Assembly: GCA_039026375.1 (NCBI GenBank)
Contig: JBCCML010000017.1
Location: 1-64,000, forward strand
Source of the DNA: Thermohalobaculum sp039026375
GTDB taxonomy: Bacteria; Pseudomonadota; Alphaproteobacteria; Rhodobacterales; Rhodobacteraceae
DNA length: 64,000 bases
Reading direction: 5' to 3'
Each line of letters starts with the position of its first letter. Positions within the stretch are counted from its first letter, which is position 1. Both the position numbers and the translations under genes were made by a program. This document shows positions 36,726 to 45,295 of this stretch, in pieces. The notes beneath the pieces were generated by a model. The model was given only the letters and a program-made list of their open reading frames with translations, ran no database searches and had not been told where the DNA came from.

Positions 36726-36932
36726 GTGCAAGTAATGGTTCGCGATAATAACGTCGATCAGGCGCTTCGGGCGCTGAAGAAGAAGATGCAGCGCGAAGGC
36801 ATTTTCCGCGAAATGAAGCTTCGTCAGGCTTACGAAAAGCCGTCGGAGAAGAAGGCGCGCGAAAAGGCCGAGGCGATTCGCCGGGCGCGCAAGCTGGCGC
36901 GCAAGAAGGCGCAGCGCGAAGGTCTTCTCTGA
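36726..36932 (+). CDS. rpsU: 30S ribosomal protein S21
   Basis: 68-residue basic ribosomal protein. MQVMVRDNNVDQALRALKKK and the Arg/Lys-rich end RARKLARKKAQREGLL are the standard form in this group. I choose the GTG at 36726, which gives the normal N-terminus and has AGGTGG nine bases upstream; a GTG four codons earlier also exists. It has its own promoter and a hairpin terminator. Confidence 0.95.
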   Translation: MQVMVRDNNVDQALRALKKKMQREGIFREMKLRQAYEKPSEKKAREKAEAIRRARKLARKKAQREGLL

Positions 36933-36981
36933 CTTCAGAGCCTTGGCGCCCGGTGTTAGCGACCGGACGCATATGCAACCC

Positions 36982-37010
36982 AACCCCCGGAGGTCCACCT
37001 TCGGGGGTTT
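36982..37010 (+). terminator. Terminator after rpsU
   Basis: Arms AACCCCCG and CGGGGGTT, with a nested AGGT-CC-ACCT inside, followed by TGTCGTTTGG. A very stable hairpin about 50 bases after the rpsU stop; the U run is short. Confidence 0.75.
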
Positions 37011-37034
37011 GTCGTTTGGCGGGGTGAGGTTCGA

Positions 37035-37808
37035 ATGGCTTGGCTGGAGGACGCGCGGACACCTGACGGCCTGCGCCTGTACGCGATGGGCGATATCCAT
37101 GGCTGTGTCGCCGCTCTGGCGCGGCGCTATCAGGCGATACGCGCGGATCTGGCGACGAACCCTGTCACCGACTATCGCATTATCTTGCTGGGTGACCTTG
37201 TGGATCGAGGGCCAGACAGCCCGGGCGTGCTGGACTGGCTGATTGCCGGAGTGGCCGCCGATCCGCGCGTCATGTCCGTGCGCGGCAACCACGATACCTA
37301 TCTCAGCGCGTTTATGGCCAATCCAATGACCGACACGTTCTGGGGATGGGCCAGTTATGGCGGCGCCAAGACCATGGCCGATTATGGCGTCGCACCGGAC
37401 CGCATCGATCCGGACCTGGATGGGTGGGAGCGGCGCGCCCTGCATGCGGACCTTAGCCGGCTGGTCCCGGACAGCCATCTGGCGTTGATCCGTGGCCTTC
37501 CGGTGACCCTGATCTTTGGCGACTATCTGTTCGTGCATGCGGGTCTGCGGCCTGGCATACCGCTGGAGCGACAGGACGAGGAGGATCTGATCTGGATCCG
37601 CGAGCCGTTCTTGTCCGCGCCCGATGCCTACAGCCATGTGGTCGTACACGGACATACAGTTTCGGCCAGCGTCGATGTGCGCCGCAATCGGATTGGCATT
37701 GATACGGGATTGGTGTTTGGGCGCGAGCTGAGCTGTCTGGTGCTGGAGGGGGATGCCCGCTGCCTGCTGGGGGATGACGGTCGGCGGCCCCTACCCGATC
37801 CGGGCTAA
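37035..37808 (+). CDS. Metallophosphoesterase, PPP family
   Basis: 257-residue calcineurin-like phosphatase. The metal-binding motifs are GDIHGCVAAL (near residue 18), LGDLVDRGPDSPGVLDW (near 53) and VRGNHDTYL (near 79), with VHGHTV near 200. Relatives act as serine/threonine protein phosphatases or on dinucleoside polyphosphates. The long insert after residue 90 (WGWASYGGAKTMADYG) is common in the alphaproteobacterial group. Stop overlaps the alpha/beta hydrolase stop on the other strand. Confidence 0.88.
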   Translation: MAWLEDARTPDGLRLYAMGDIHGCVAALARRYQAIRADLATNPVTDYRIILLGDLVDRGPDSPGVLDWLIAGVAADPRVMSVRGNHDTYLSAFMANPMTDTFWGWASYGGAKTMADYGVAPDRIDPDLDGWERRALHADLSRLVPDSHLALIRGLPVTLIFGDYLFVHAGLRPGIPLERQDEEDLIWIREPFLSAPDAYSHVVVHGHTVSASVDVRRNRIGIDTGLVFGRELSCLVLEGDARCLLGDDGRRPLPDPG

Positions 37809-38602
37809 GGCGCCAGCGCCTCAATGAACGCGATGACGTCCCGCCCGGCACCGTAGAGGCGCAGGTCGTTATGGCGCCCGCCGGGATAAGTGACGAATTC
37901 CTTTGGCTGCCCGGCGGCGGCGTACAACGCCCTGCCATGCGCGATCGGAATGATCCGGTCGGCATCGCCGTGCAGCACCAGCAGCGGCGCGTTGATCTGG
38001 TCGATCACCTCAACCGAGGCCCAGTGCTCATCCCACAGCAGCAAGCACGCGGGCACCCAGGGATAGTGATGACGGGCCGTCTCGCAGAGGCGCGCAAAGG
38101 GTGTCTCCAGCACCAGGGCCTGCACGGGGCGTTGGGCCGCCACCTGCGTGGCCAGGGCGGCGCCCAGCGACGAGCCGTAGATAACCGGCGGAGCATCCAG
38201 AAGCGCATCGTAGACGGCCAGGGCGTCGGCTGTCAGCGCCGCCTGCGAGGGCGCGCCGGGCGCGCCACCAGCACCGCGATAGTTCAGTGCCACAACGCCA
38301 AAGCCCGCCAGTGCCAGTTCCTGCAGGCGGGGGGCCGCGGCGGGCAGTGACCCGGCATTGCCCATGAAGTAGAGGATCGTTGGACGCCCCGGCGCCGGGT
38401 CGACCACCCAGGTATAGACCGGGATGCCGTCGGGCGCCTGGACTTCGGCAATGCGGGCGCCGCTGACGCCCGCCACCTGGGTTGCCACGGGCCAGTCCCG
38501 AAACGGGTAGATCAGCTGGTGCCGAAAGAGAAGGAGCGCCGCCACGGCGACGCTCCATCCCAGGATCAGTGTCAGCGCCAGCCGGACAAGCCAGCGCCGC
38601 AT
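37805..38602 (-). CDS. Alpha/beta hydrolase
   Basis: 265-residue serine hydrolase of the ABHD/BEM46-like group, with an N-terminal membrane span (LALTLILGWSVAVAALLLF). The nucleophile elbow is VIYGSSLGAALA (Ser near residue 145), NYRGAGGAPG forms the oxyanion region, LLVLHGDADRIIPI holds the acid and GGRHNDL the histidine. Substrate unknown. It begins five bases after the pntB stop and may share its transcript. Confidence 0.87.
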   Translation of the reverse strand: MRRWLVRLALTLILGWSVAVAALLLFRHQLIYPFRDWPVATQVAGVSGARIAEVQAPDGIPVYTWVVDPAPGRPTILYFMGNAGSLPAAAPRLQELALAGFGVVALNYRGAGGAPGAPSQAALTADALAVYDALLDAPPVIYGSSLGAALATQVAAQRPVQALVLETPFARLCETARHHYPWVPACLLLWDEHWASVEVIDQINAPLLVLHGDADRIIPIAHGRALYAAAGQPKEFVTYPGGRHNDLRLYGAGRDVIAFIEALAP

Positions 38603-38606
38603 GACG

Positions 38607-40004
38607 TCAGTCCATCGCCTTGACGATGTCCTCGGTCATCTTCTTCGCGTCGCCCAGCAGCATCATGGTCTGATCCATGAAGAACAGCGGGTTCTGGACA
38701 CCGGCATAGCCCGAGCCCAACGAGCGTTTGACGAACAGCACCGTCTTGGCCTTCTCGACGTCCAGCACCGGCATGCCAGCGATGGGCGACTTTGGATCGG
38801 TCTTGGCCGAGGGGTTGGTGACGTCGTTCGCGCCGATGACATAGACGACGTCAGTCTGGCTGAACTCGGAGTTGATGTCCTCCAGCTCAAAGACTTCGTC
38901 GTAGGGCACATTCGCCTCGGCCAGCAGCACGTTCATGTGGCCAGGCATACGCCCCGCAACCGGGTGGATCGCGTACTTCACCTCGACGCCCGCTTCCTTC
39001 AGCTTGTCGCCCATCTCGCGCAGCGCGTGCTGCGCCTGGGCGACCGCCATGCCGTAGCCGGGCACGATGATCACCGAACCGGCGTTCTGCATGATAAAGG
39101 CCGCATCGTCGGCCGAGCCGCGCTTGACGGGCCGTTCCTCGACCTCGCCACCGCCGGCCGCCGCATCATCGCCCCCGAAGCCACCCAGGATGACCGAGAT
39201 GAACGAGCGGTTCATGCCGGCGCACATGATGTAGCTGAGGATCGCGCCCGAGGCACCGACCAGCGAACCGGTGATGATCAGCGCGGTGTTGCCCAGCGTG
39301 AAGCCGATGCCGGCCGCGGCCCACCCCGAATAGGAGTTCAGCATCGACACAACCACGGGCATGTCGGCGCCGCCGATCGGGATGATGATCAGCACACCCA
39401 GCACGAACGAGGCGATGACGATCAGCCAGAACCAGCCGGTCCATTGCGTCGTGATCAGCAGCACCACCATGATGACGATGGCCGCCGCCAGCGCCATGTT
39501 GATCAGGTGGCGCGAGGGCAACAGGATCGGGGCACCGGACATACGCCCGTCAAGCTTGGCGAACGCGATGACCGAACCGGTGAACGTGATCGCCCCAATC
39601 GCGACTCCGATCGCCATTTCGATGATCGATGCGGTCTTGATGTTGCCGACCGTGCCGATGTCGAAGGCTTCGGGCGAGTACAAGGCACCGCCTGCCACGA
39701 ACACGGCTGCCAGACCGACGAGGCTATGGAAGAAGGCCACCAGCTGGGGCATCTTCGTCATCTCGACGTTCTTGGCGATGACACCGCCGATGGAGCCACC
39801 GATCCCCAGCGCGATCAGAAGCAGGAACCAGCCCAGCCCCGAATCCGGCGGGTAAACGATCAGCGTGGTGAGGATTGCGATCCCCATGCCCGCCATGCCG
39901 TAGCGGTTACCCTGGACCGAGGTCGTCGGGTGGCTTAGCCCCCGCAGGGCCAGGATGAACAGAACGCCCGAAATCAGATAGGCGAATGCAGCGAAATTAG
40001 CCAT
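38607..40004 (-). CDS. pntB: NAD(P) transhydrogenase subunit beta
   Basis: 465-residue membrane subunit of the proton-pumping transhydrogenase, which moves hydride from NADH to NADP+. The first 260 residues are helical membrane spans (domain II); the C-terminal domain III binds NADP(H), with IVPGYGMAVAQAQHALREMG, YAIHPVAGRMPGHMNVLLAE and VKRSLGSGYAGVQNPLF. Full length. Follows the two alpha-subunit genes. Confidence 0.97.
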   Translation of the reverse strand: MANFAAFAYLISGVLFILALRGLSHPTTSVQGNRYGMAGMGIAILTTLIVYPPDSGLGWFLLLIALGIGGSIGGVIAKNVEMTKMPQLVAFFHSLVGLAAVFVAGGALYSPEAFDIGTVGNIKTASIIEMAIGVAIGAITFTGSVIAFAKLDGRMSGAPILLPSRHLINMALAAAIVIMVVLLITTQWTGWFWLIVIASFVLGVLIIIPIGGADMPVVVSMLNSYSGWAAAGIGFTLGNTALIITGSLVGASGAILSYIMCAGMNRSFISVILGGFGGDDAAAGGGEVEERPVKRGSADDAAFIMQNAGSVIIVPGYGMAVAQAQHALREMGDKLKEAGVEVKYAIHPVAGRMPGHMNVLLAEANVPYDEVFELEDINSEFSQTDVVYVIGANDVTNPSAKTDPKSPIAGMPVLDVEKAKTVLFVKRSLGSGYAGVQNPLFFMDQTMMLLGDAKKMTEDIVKAMD

Positions 40005-40016
40005 TTAACCCGCCCC

Positions 40017-40454
40017 TCAGTCTTTTTTCTTGTACATGGCGAGCATGCGTTCGGTGACCATGAAGCCGCCGAAGATGTTCACGGATGCCAGTGCTACCGC
40101 GATGAAGCCCATGATCCGGGTCAGCACGGTGCCGCCGTCTTGAGCGCCCGCGCCCAGCGCGATGATTCCGCCGACCACAATGACCGACGAGATCGCATTG
40201 GTGACCGACATCAGCGGCGTGTGCAGCGCCGGGGTCACCGACCAGACCACGTAGTAGCCGACGAAACAGGCCATCGCGAAAATGGACAGCTGAAAGAAGA
40301 AGGGATCGATGCCGCTGCTGCCGGCGGCCGCCGCGGCCCCGGTTGCTGCAGCCGCAGCCGCCGCTTCGGACGCCTGACCGGCCATGTCAGCCAGGTTCTT
40401 GGCGGCCTCGGCCAGTTCGTTGGCCGCGTCCTTGACTTGGTCGAAATTCGCCAT
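40017..40454 (-). CDS. pntAB: NAD(P) transhydrogenase subunit alpha, membrane part
   Basis: 145-residue membrane domain of the alpha subunit, a separate gene as in Rhodospirillum and Rhodobacter. The first 50 residues are Ala/Glu-rich with an Ala run; three to four hydrophobic spans follow (FFFQLSIFAMACFVGYYVVW, ISSVIVVGGIIALGAG, IMGFIAVALASVNIFGGFMV), ending in TERMLAMYKKKD. Twelve bases separate it from pntB. Confidence 0.95.
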   Translation of the reverse strand: MANFDQVKDAANELAEAAKNLADMAGQASEAAAAAAATGAAAAAGSSGIDPFFFQLSIFAMACFVGYYVVWSVTPALHTPLMSVTNAISSVIVVGGIIALGAGAQDGGTVLTRIMGFIAVALASVNIFGGFMVTERMLAMYKKKD

Positions 40455-40457
40455 GGA

Positions 40458-41597
40458 TCAGGCCTCCTCGGTCGTCAGGTTGGGGTGGACGACAGCGCCG
40501 TCTTTGGACAGGCGAATGCCCTGGACCAGCTCGTCTTCTTCATCAAGCTCGAACGCCCCGCCTTCACCGATGAAGGGTGTCAGGAAGTTCACGTGGTTGC
40601 GTGCAAACAGGGCCGAAGCATCCGCTGCCAGGCGGCCCGGCATGTTGGCATAGCCGATGATCAGCACGCCGTTATCGGTGGTCACGGCCTCACCGTGCTT
40701 GGTGCCAGCGACGTTACCGCCCTGTTCCGAGGCCAGATCAACGATGACCGAGCCCGGCTTCATCGAGGCGACCATTTCCGCATCCACCAGGATTGGCGCC
40801 GCGCGGCCCGGGATCAGCGCCGTGGTAATGACGATGTCCTGCTTGGCGATGTGGCCAGCGACCAGTTCTGCCTGCTGCTTTTTGTAACCGTCCGACATCT
40901 CTTTGGCGTAACCGCTGGAGGTCTGGGCCTGCTCGAACTCTTCGTTCTTCACGGCGATGAACTTGGCGCCCAACGAGGCGACCTGTTCTTCGGTCGCCGG
41001 GCGCACGTCCGTGGCGGTCACGATGGCGCCGAGGCGGCGCGCAGTGGCGATGGCCTGCAGACCGGCAACACCGACACCCATGATGAAGGTCTTGGCGGGT
41101 GCCACAGTGCCTGCTGCCGTCATCATCTGGGGCATGCCTTTGCCGTAGGCGTTGGCTGCTTCCAGCACCGATTTGTAACCGGCCAAGTTTGCCTGCGACG
41201 ACAGAACGTCCATCGACTGTGCCCGGGTAATTCGGGGCATAAACTCCATGGCGTAGCAATCGACACCCGACTTGGTCAGTTTGTCCAGCATCGCGCGGTC
41301 GCTGTAGGGCGCCATGACACAGAACAGTTTCTGGCCCTTTTTCAGAGCCTTAGCCTCGGCGTCCGTGGGGCGCTGCACCTTCAGAACAACATCGGCGCCG
41401 GTCACCGTGTCCTTGAAATTACCGGCCATGGTGGCGCCTGCATCGGCATACTCGCTGTCCGGAATGCTGGCGGTTTGGCCGGCGCCGCTTTCCACGGTTA
41501 CCTCGGCGCCCAGTTTGATCAGCTTCTTGACGGTTTCCGGCGTGGTCGCCACGCGCGTCTCGTGCTCTCGCGTTTCCTTGGGTACGGCAATCTTCAT
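40458..41597 (-). CDS. pntAA: NAD(P) transhydrogenase subunit alpha, NAD-binding part
   Basis: 379-residue soluble domain I that binds NAD(H). It begins with MKIAVPKETREHETRVATTP, the alanine dehydrogenase/PNT N-terminal signature, has the Rossmann motif IMGVGVAGLQAIATARRLGA near 170 and ends with NFLTPFI and the acidic tail. A pair of mutually exclusive hairpins lies in its leader. Three bases separate it from pntAB. Confidence 0.97.
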   Translation of the reverse strand: MKIAVPKETREHETRVATTPETVKKLIKLGAEVTVESGAGQTASIPDSEYADAGATMAGNFKDTVTGADVVLKVQRPTDAEAKALKKGQKLFCVMAPYSDRAMLDKLTKSGVDCYAMEFMPRITRAQSMDVLSSQANLAGYKSVLEAANAYGKGMPQMMTAAGTVAPAKTFIMGVGVAGLQAIATARRLGAIVTATDVRPATEEQVASLGAKFIAVKNEEFEQAQTSSGYAKEMSDGYKKQQAELVAGHIAKQDIVITTALIPGRAAPILVDAEMVASMKPGSVIVDLASEQGGNVAGTKHGEAVTTDNGVLIIGYANMPGRLAADASALFARNHVNFLTPFIGEGGAFELDEEDELVQGIRLSKDGAVVHPNLTTEEA

Positions 41598-41620
41598 ATG
41601 TTCTTGTCCCTGTCAGCAGC

Positions 41621-41649
41621 AAAAGGGGTGCCGCCCCTCCGCAGAGGGG
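41621..41649 (-). promoter_or_regulatory. Possible attenuator or terminator ahead of pntAA
   Basis: Read on the minus strand, CCCCTC-TGCG-GAGGGG (41649-41634) can form first; the same GGGG can instead pair with a downstream CCCC as GGGG-CGGCA-CCCC-TTTT (41637-41621), a hairpin with a short U run. The two exclude each other. It may end transcription from the aa3 subunit IV gene or control pnt expression. Confidence 0.55.
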
Positions 41650-41687
41650 TGCCCGAGCGACGCCTATAATCGAACCGAAGAGCTAGG

Positions 41688-41822
41688 TTAAGTCTGAGTC
41701 AGCGCCAAAAAGGCCAGCGCCGCGGCAATGATGATCAGCGCCCAAACTGTCAGGCGCATAAAGCCGGCAAATGCGCGCTCTTGTTCGGTCGTGTCCATCG
41801 AGCCGTGTTCGTGGTCAGCCAT
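41688..41822 (-). CDS. aa3-type cytochrome c oxidase subunit IV
   Basis: 44 residues: MADHEHGSMDTTEQERAFAG then one membrane span (LTVWALIIIAAALAFLALTQ). This is the pattern of the small subunit IV of bacterial aa3 oxidases (Paracoccus, Rhodobacter): a short His/Asp-rich cytoplasmic start and one helix. I start at the ATG at 41822; the frame is open further up without homology. Its position next to the transhydrogenase genes rather than with other oxidase genes is usual in this order. Confidence 0.85.
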   Translation of the reverse strand: MADHEHGSMDTTEQERAFAGFMRLTVWALIIIAAALAFLALTQT

Positions 41823-41915
41823 GTTAACCCCCATGGTTCGACGCGAAAGCGCCGCGCTGCGTTGTAGTGCGGTTACCCCGCCATTCAATGATCGATCTGC
41901 TTGGTTTACGCAAGA

Positions 41916-42398
41916 TTAGGTCGTCTCTGATGTTTCGGCCTCGCTGCCGGTTTCCAGCGTGGCCCGCATGTCAAAGCCGATCCGGGTCGGTGTCTCGCCC
42001 AACTTTGGCGCAGCGCGCAGCATCACGTTCAGCTGGCTGACATGCTGGACCAGCTGGGTGCGCGCCCCGGACGGGTCCGCCCCGTAGAAGGTGACGATGT
42101 CGGGTGCGAAGTATCCCATGCCCTGGATGTGCAGCATCCCGGCGTCCGATCCGGCAAAGCCCATGGCTACCTCTTGCTCGGGATCCAGGCCTTCCTCGAA
42201 CTTCTGGACGTAGAGGATCAGGCGCTCATACGCCCACTGGGCGGGTGATTTCTGCTGCGGATCTGTTTGGGCCACAGCAGCGGGCAGGGGCTGGCGTTCA
42301 GCGCAGTCGCCTTCCGGGCAGTCTGTGCGGTAGACACCTGCGTCGGGCAGGACAGGTTCCGTGCGGAGCTGTGCGCTGACTTTGTATTCGATGCTCAC
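41916..42398 (-). CDS. DUF6173-like conserved protein
   Basis: 160 residues. A variable, Pro/Gln-rich N-terminal third is followed by a conserved core: SPAQWAYERLILYVQKFEEG, VAMGFAGSDAGMLHIQGMGY and VQHVSQLNVMLRAAPK. I believe this matches DUF6173, a family of unknown function in Rhodobacterales; the number is from memory of the pattern. Its start overlaps the stop of the beta-lactamase-fold gene upstream (ATGA). Confidence 0.7.
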   Translation of the reverse strand: MSIEYKVSAQLRTEPVLPDAGVYRTDCPEGDCAERQPLPAAVAQTDPQQKSPAQWAYERLILYVQKFEEGLDPEQEVAMGFAGSDAGMLHIQGMGYFAPDIVTFYGADPSGARTQLVQHVSQLNVMLRAAPKLGETPTRIGFDMRATLETGSEAETSETT

Positions 42399-43429
42399 GC
42401 TTGCGTCCTCTCGTAGTGCCAGGCGCCATCTTTCAGGTGACGGCTGACCCGCCCCGACTGATGCAGATAATTCATGTGCGCGACCGATTCGGCCAGGGCA
42501 AGGCCGTACTGCTTGCCGCCGATCTCGCGCTTGAAGATCGGCGTGAACAGCTGAGCCGCGGTGCGCGGTCCCTGTTCCAAGGCGCCCAGGATCCTGTCCA
42601 GCGCATGTTCGTGGTTCTCGATCAGCTGTGTCAGCCGATGGGCTGCCCCGCGAAACGGCAGCTTATGGCCTGGTAGGATCAGGTGGTCGTCGCCACCGAC
42701 CACGTCGCGAAAGACCCGGCAACTATCCAACCAGTCGGCCAAGGGGTTGGCCTCGGGCTCTGACGGGTAGACACCGATGTTCGACGAGATTCCGGGGATG
42801 ATCTGATCTCCCGCCAACACCAGATCGCCTGACCAGAACGTCGCGTGATCCGGGGCATGGCCATGGCCAAATCGCACCTGCCAGTCACGCCCCCCCATCG
42901 CCAGCGTCATACCGTCCTGGAGGACCTGATAGCCCAGTGGAATGGGCGCTGTGCACTGGCTGAAGTTGAACGGGCGTTCCTGCGCGAATTCGTCCAGCAT
43001 GTCGGCGGGCATCCCAGCCCGACGGCGAAACGCCAGCTGTTCGGGCGGCGGTAGGTCGTTGTGATCCAACTGCAACATCCGCCCCAGGGTCCAACCCAGC
43101 CGCGTCGCCCAGACCTCGGCCCCGCGGCTGGCAAACCACCCCAGCAGGCCGATATGATCGGGATGGTGGTGGGTCAGCACCACGCGACCCACAGGCTTGG
43201 CGGCGAGTGCCCCGGACAACAGCGCTTCCCACGCCGTCCGCGACGAGGCCAGATCCATCCCGGTGTCGATCAGCGTCCAGTGGTCCCCTTCATCCAGGGC
43301 GTAGACGTTGACGTGGTCCAGCCGCATCGGCAGCGGCAGGCGCAGCCACAGGATACCTTCGGCCACCTCAACGGCGCTACCGGTGGCCGGGGGCTCCTCC
43401 CAAGGGAAGCGGATGACCGGCGCGTCCAC
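42395..43429 (-). CDS. Metallo-beta-lactamase fold hydrolase
   Basis: 344-residue MBL-fold enzyme. The metal site is VVLTHHHPDHIGLLGW (HxHxDH near residue 90), with LIDTGMDL before and GHGHAPDHATFWSGDLVLAGD after it; a C-terminal winged-helix-like part (GPRTAAQLFTPIFKREIGG) follows. This layout is that of the LACTB2-like group (RNase or thioester hydrolase in other organisms). It sits between an acyl-CoA dehydrogenase and a DUF6173 gene, which fits a thioester role but does not prove it. Confidence 0.87.
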   Translation of the reverse strand: MDAPVIRFPWEEPPATGSAVEVAEGILWLRLPLPMRLDHVNVYALDEGDHWTLIDTGMDLASSRTAWEALLSGALAAKPVGRVVLTHHHPDHIGLLGWFASRGAEVWATRLGWTLGRMLQLDHNDLPPPEQLAFRRRAGMPADMLDEFAQERPFNFSQCTAPIPLGYQVLQDGMTLAMGGRDWQVRFGHGHAPDHATFWSGDLVLAGDQIIPGISSNIGVYPSEPEANPLADWLDSCRVFRDVVGGDDHLILPGHKLPFRGAAHRLTQLIENHEHALDRILGALEQGPRTAAQLFTPIFKREIGGKQYGLALAESVAHMNYLHQSGRVSRHLKDGAWHYERTQA

Positions 43430-43432
43430 CGC

Positions 43433-45145
43433 TCAGGCCGTCAGCCGCTCAGCGTCCAGCGCATAAAGCGGCGCCGCCCCCGCTGTGGCCGCCTGGGCAT
43501 GTGCGTGCATCTGCGGCAGCACCTGATGAACGTAGAACCGCGCCATCGCCATCCGCGTCTCAGACGGATCCTGCAGCGCGCCCTTCAATAGGTAATGCGC
43601 GCCCAGCGTCTGTCCCCAAGCCTTCAGATAAGGAACAGCCCCGGCAAAGCGGTCATTCATCTCGGGCGCCGACAGCATCCAGCGCGTCACGCCAGACAGC
43701 TTGGAATGCGCCGCGTTCAGGGCATCCGCCATATCCGGCGCCGTGGCGCGCGCGGCGTCGACCGTGGCCGCGACCTCTGCCAGCAACGCCTCCGCGGCCT
43801 TGCCGCCATCGGCCAGCTTACGACCCACCAGATCCATCGCCTGGATGCCGTTCGTACCCTCGTAGATCGCCGTCACCCGCACATCGCGCAGGTACTGCGC
43901 TGCACCCGTCTCCTCGACAAAGCCCATGCCACCATGCACCTGGATGCCGATCTGGGCGACCTCGATCCCCGTATCGGTTCCAAAGGCCTTGGCGATCGGG
44001 GTCAGGAAAGCCCCGCGGGCTGCCTGTGTGCCGTCCGGATCATCGGCATGCGCCATATCCAGCGACAGCGCGCAATCGTAGCAAATCGCCCGCGCAACCT
44101 GGGTCATCGCCTTCATCGTCATCAGCATGCGGCGGACATCCGCATGACCGACGATGGCATCGCTGCCGTCCGGAGTCCGTCCCTGCTTGCGGTCAATCGC
44201 GTAGGCCATGGCGCGCTGGGTCGCCACCTCGGCAATACCCAGGCCTTCGACGCCCACGCCCAGACGCGCGTTGTTCATCATCGTAAACATAGCCGCCATT
44301 CCGCCGTTCGGCGGACCAACCATCCAACCGGTGGCGCCGCTATATTCCATCACACAGGTCGGTGAGCCGTGCAGGCCCAGCTTATGTTCCAGACTGACGG
44401 GGCGCAGGCTGTTGGCAACGCCCGGTTCGCCGTTCTCGTCCGGCAGATACTTCGGCACGATGAAAAGGCTGATGCCCTTGGTGCCCGGCGCGCTGTCGGG
44501 CAGCCGAGCCAGGACCAGGTGGCAGACGTTCCGATTCAGATCGTGATCGCCCCACGAGATGTAGATCTTCTGGCCGGACACCGCGTAGGTGCCGTCGCCG
44601 TTCAGCTCGGCCTTTGCGGTCAGAGCACCGACATCGCTGCCCGCCTGCGGTTCGGTCAGGTTCATGGTGCCGTTCCATTCGCCCGAGATCAGCTTTGGCA
44701 GATAGAGCGCCTTGATCTCGTCCGAGGCATGCGCCTCCAGCGCTTCGATCTGGCCCTGCGTCATCAGCGGGTTCAGGCTGAGCGACAGGCAGGCCGATGC
44801 CGCCATTTCGTTGAAATAGGTGGCAAAGCTGATCGGCAGGCCCATGCCGCCATACTCGGGCGCGGCGGAGATACCCATCCAACCGCCTTCCGCCATGGCG
44901 TTATAGGCGTCGTGATAGCCGGGCGCGCAGCGCACCACACCGTTCTCCAACCGGGCGGGGTGCAGATCGCCGTCGCGGTTCACCGGCAGCAACGCCCCTT
45001 CGGCCATTTTGGCGGCCTCCTCGATGATGGCGCGGCGTGTGTCATCGGTAGCATCGCCAAAGCGATCGGTGTCGGCAAGGCGCCCCTGGCCAACGATACG
45101 CTCGGCACAGAAAATCATTTCCTCGATGGGCACGCGGTAGGTCAT
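43433..45145 (-). CDS. Acyl-CoA dehydrogenase, long C-terminal-domain type
   Basis: 570-residue flavoenzyme oxidising acyl-CoA to enoyl-CoA. The length and the C-terminal DUF-like extension match the 590-residue group close to DmdC/FadE5. Motifs: TMNLTEPQAGSDVGALTAKA, GQKIYISWGDHDL, QIGIQVHGGMGFVEETGAAQYLRD and VTAIYEGTNGIQAMDLVGRK, the last two being diagnostic. Catalytic base Glu is in IYEGTNGIQ. I start at ATG 45145 (MTYRVPIEEM), the family N-terminus; the frame runs on upstream without homology. In roseobacters members of this group act in DMSP use, but substrate is not shown here. Confidence 0.92.
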   Translation of the reverse strand: MTYRVPIEEMIFCAERIVGQGRLADTDRFGDATDDTRRAIIEEAAKMAEGALLPVNRDGDLHPARLENGVVRCAPGYHDAYNAMAEGGWMGISAAPEYGGMGLPISFATYFNEMAASACLSLSLNPLMTQGQIEALEAHASDEIKALYLPKLISGEWNGTMNLTEPQAGSDVGALTAKAELNGDGTYAVSGQKIYISWGDHDLNRNVCHLVLARLPDSAPGTKGISLFIVPKYLPDENGEPGVANSLRPVSLEHKLGLHGSPTCVMEYSGATGWMVGPPNGGMAAMFTMMNNARLGVGVEGLGIAEVATQRAMAYAIDRKQGRTPDGSDAIVGHADVRRMLMTMKAMTQVARAICYDCALSLDMAHADDPDGTQAARGAFLTPIAKAFGTDTGIEVAQIGIQVHGGMGFVEETGAAQYLRDVRVTAIYEGTNGIQAMDLVGRKLADGGKAAEALLAEVAATVDAARATAPDMADALNAAHSKLSGVTRWMLSAPEMNDRFAGAVPYLKAWGQTLGAHYLLKGALQDPSETRMAMARFYVHQVLPQMHAHAQAATAGAAPLYALDAERLTA

Positions 45146-45295
45146 CTTTCTCTCCTGCCTGCGGGCTTGCGGCCTGGTTCGGTCCAGGCTAGCGGATCGC
45201 CAGCGAAAACGATAGAAGTTGACGCGCACGTAAATCGATTTCAGTCCGGCGGCAAGGCGACCGGCTGTCACAACGCGACCAGAACACGCCGGGCA

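Noticed and set aside
36642..37655. Long upstream extension of the COQ9 frame
   Set aside because: It is antisense to rpsU and the phosphatase gene; COQ9 homology begins at the ATG at 36641.
38601..41669. Long plus-strand frames (about 445 and 509 codons) opposite the transhydrogenase genes
   Set aside because: They mirror pntB, pntAB and pntAA in antisense, have His/Arg/Gln-rich low-information text and no family match; high G+C DNA keeps such frames open.
44369..45295. Upstream extension of the tsaC frame
   Set aside because: It is antisense to the acyl-CoA dehydrogenase gene; YrdC homology begins at 45296.
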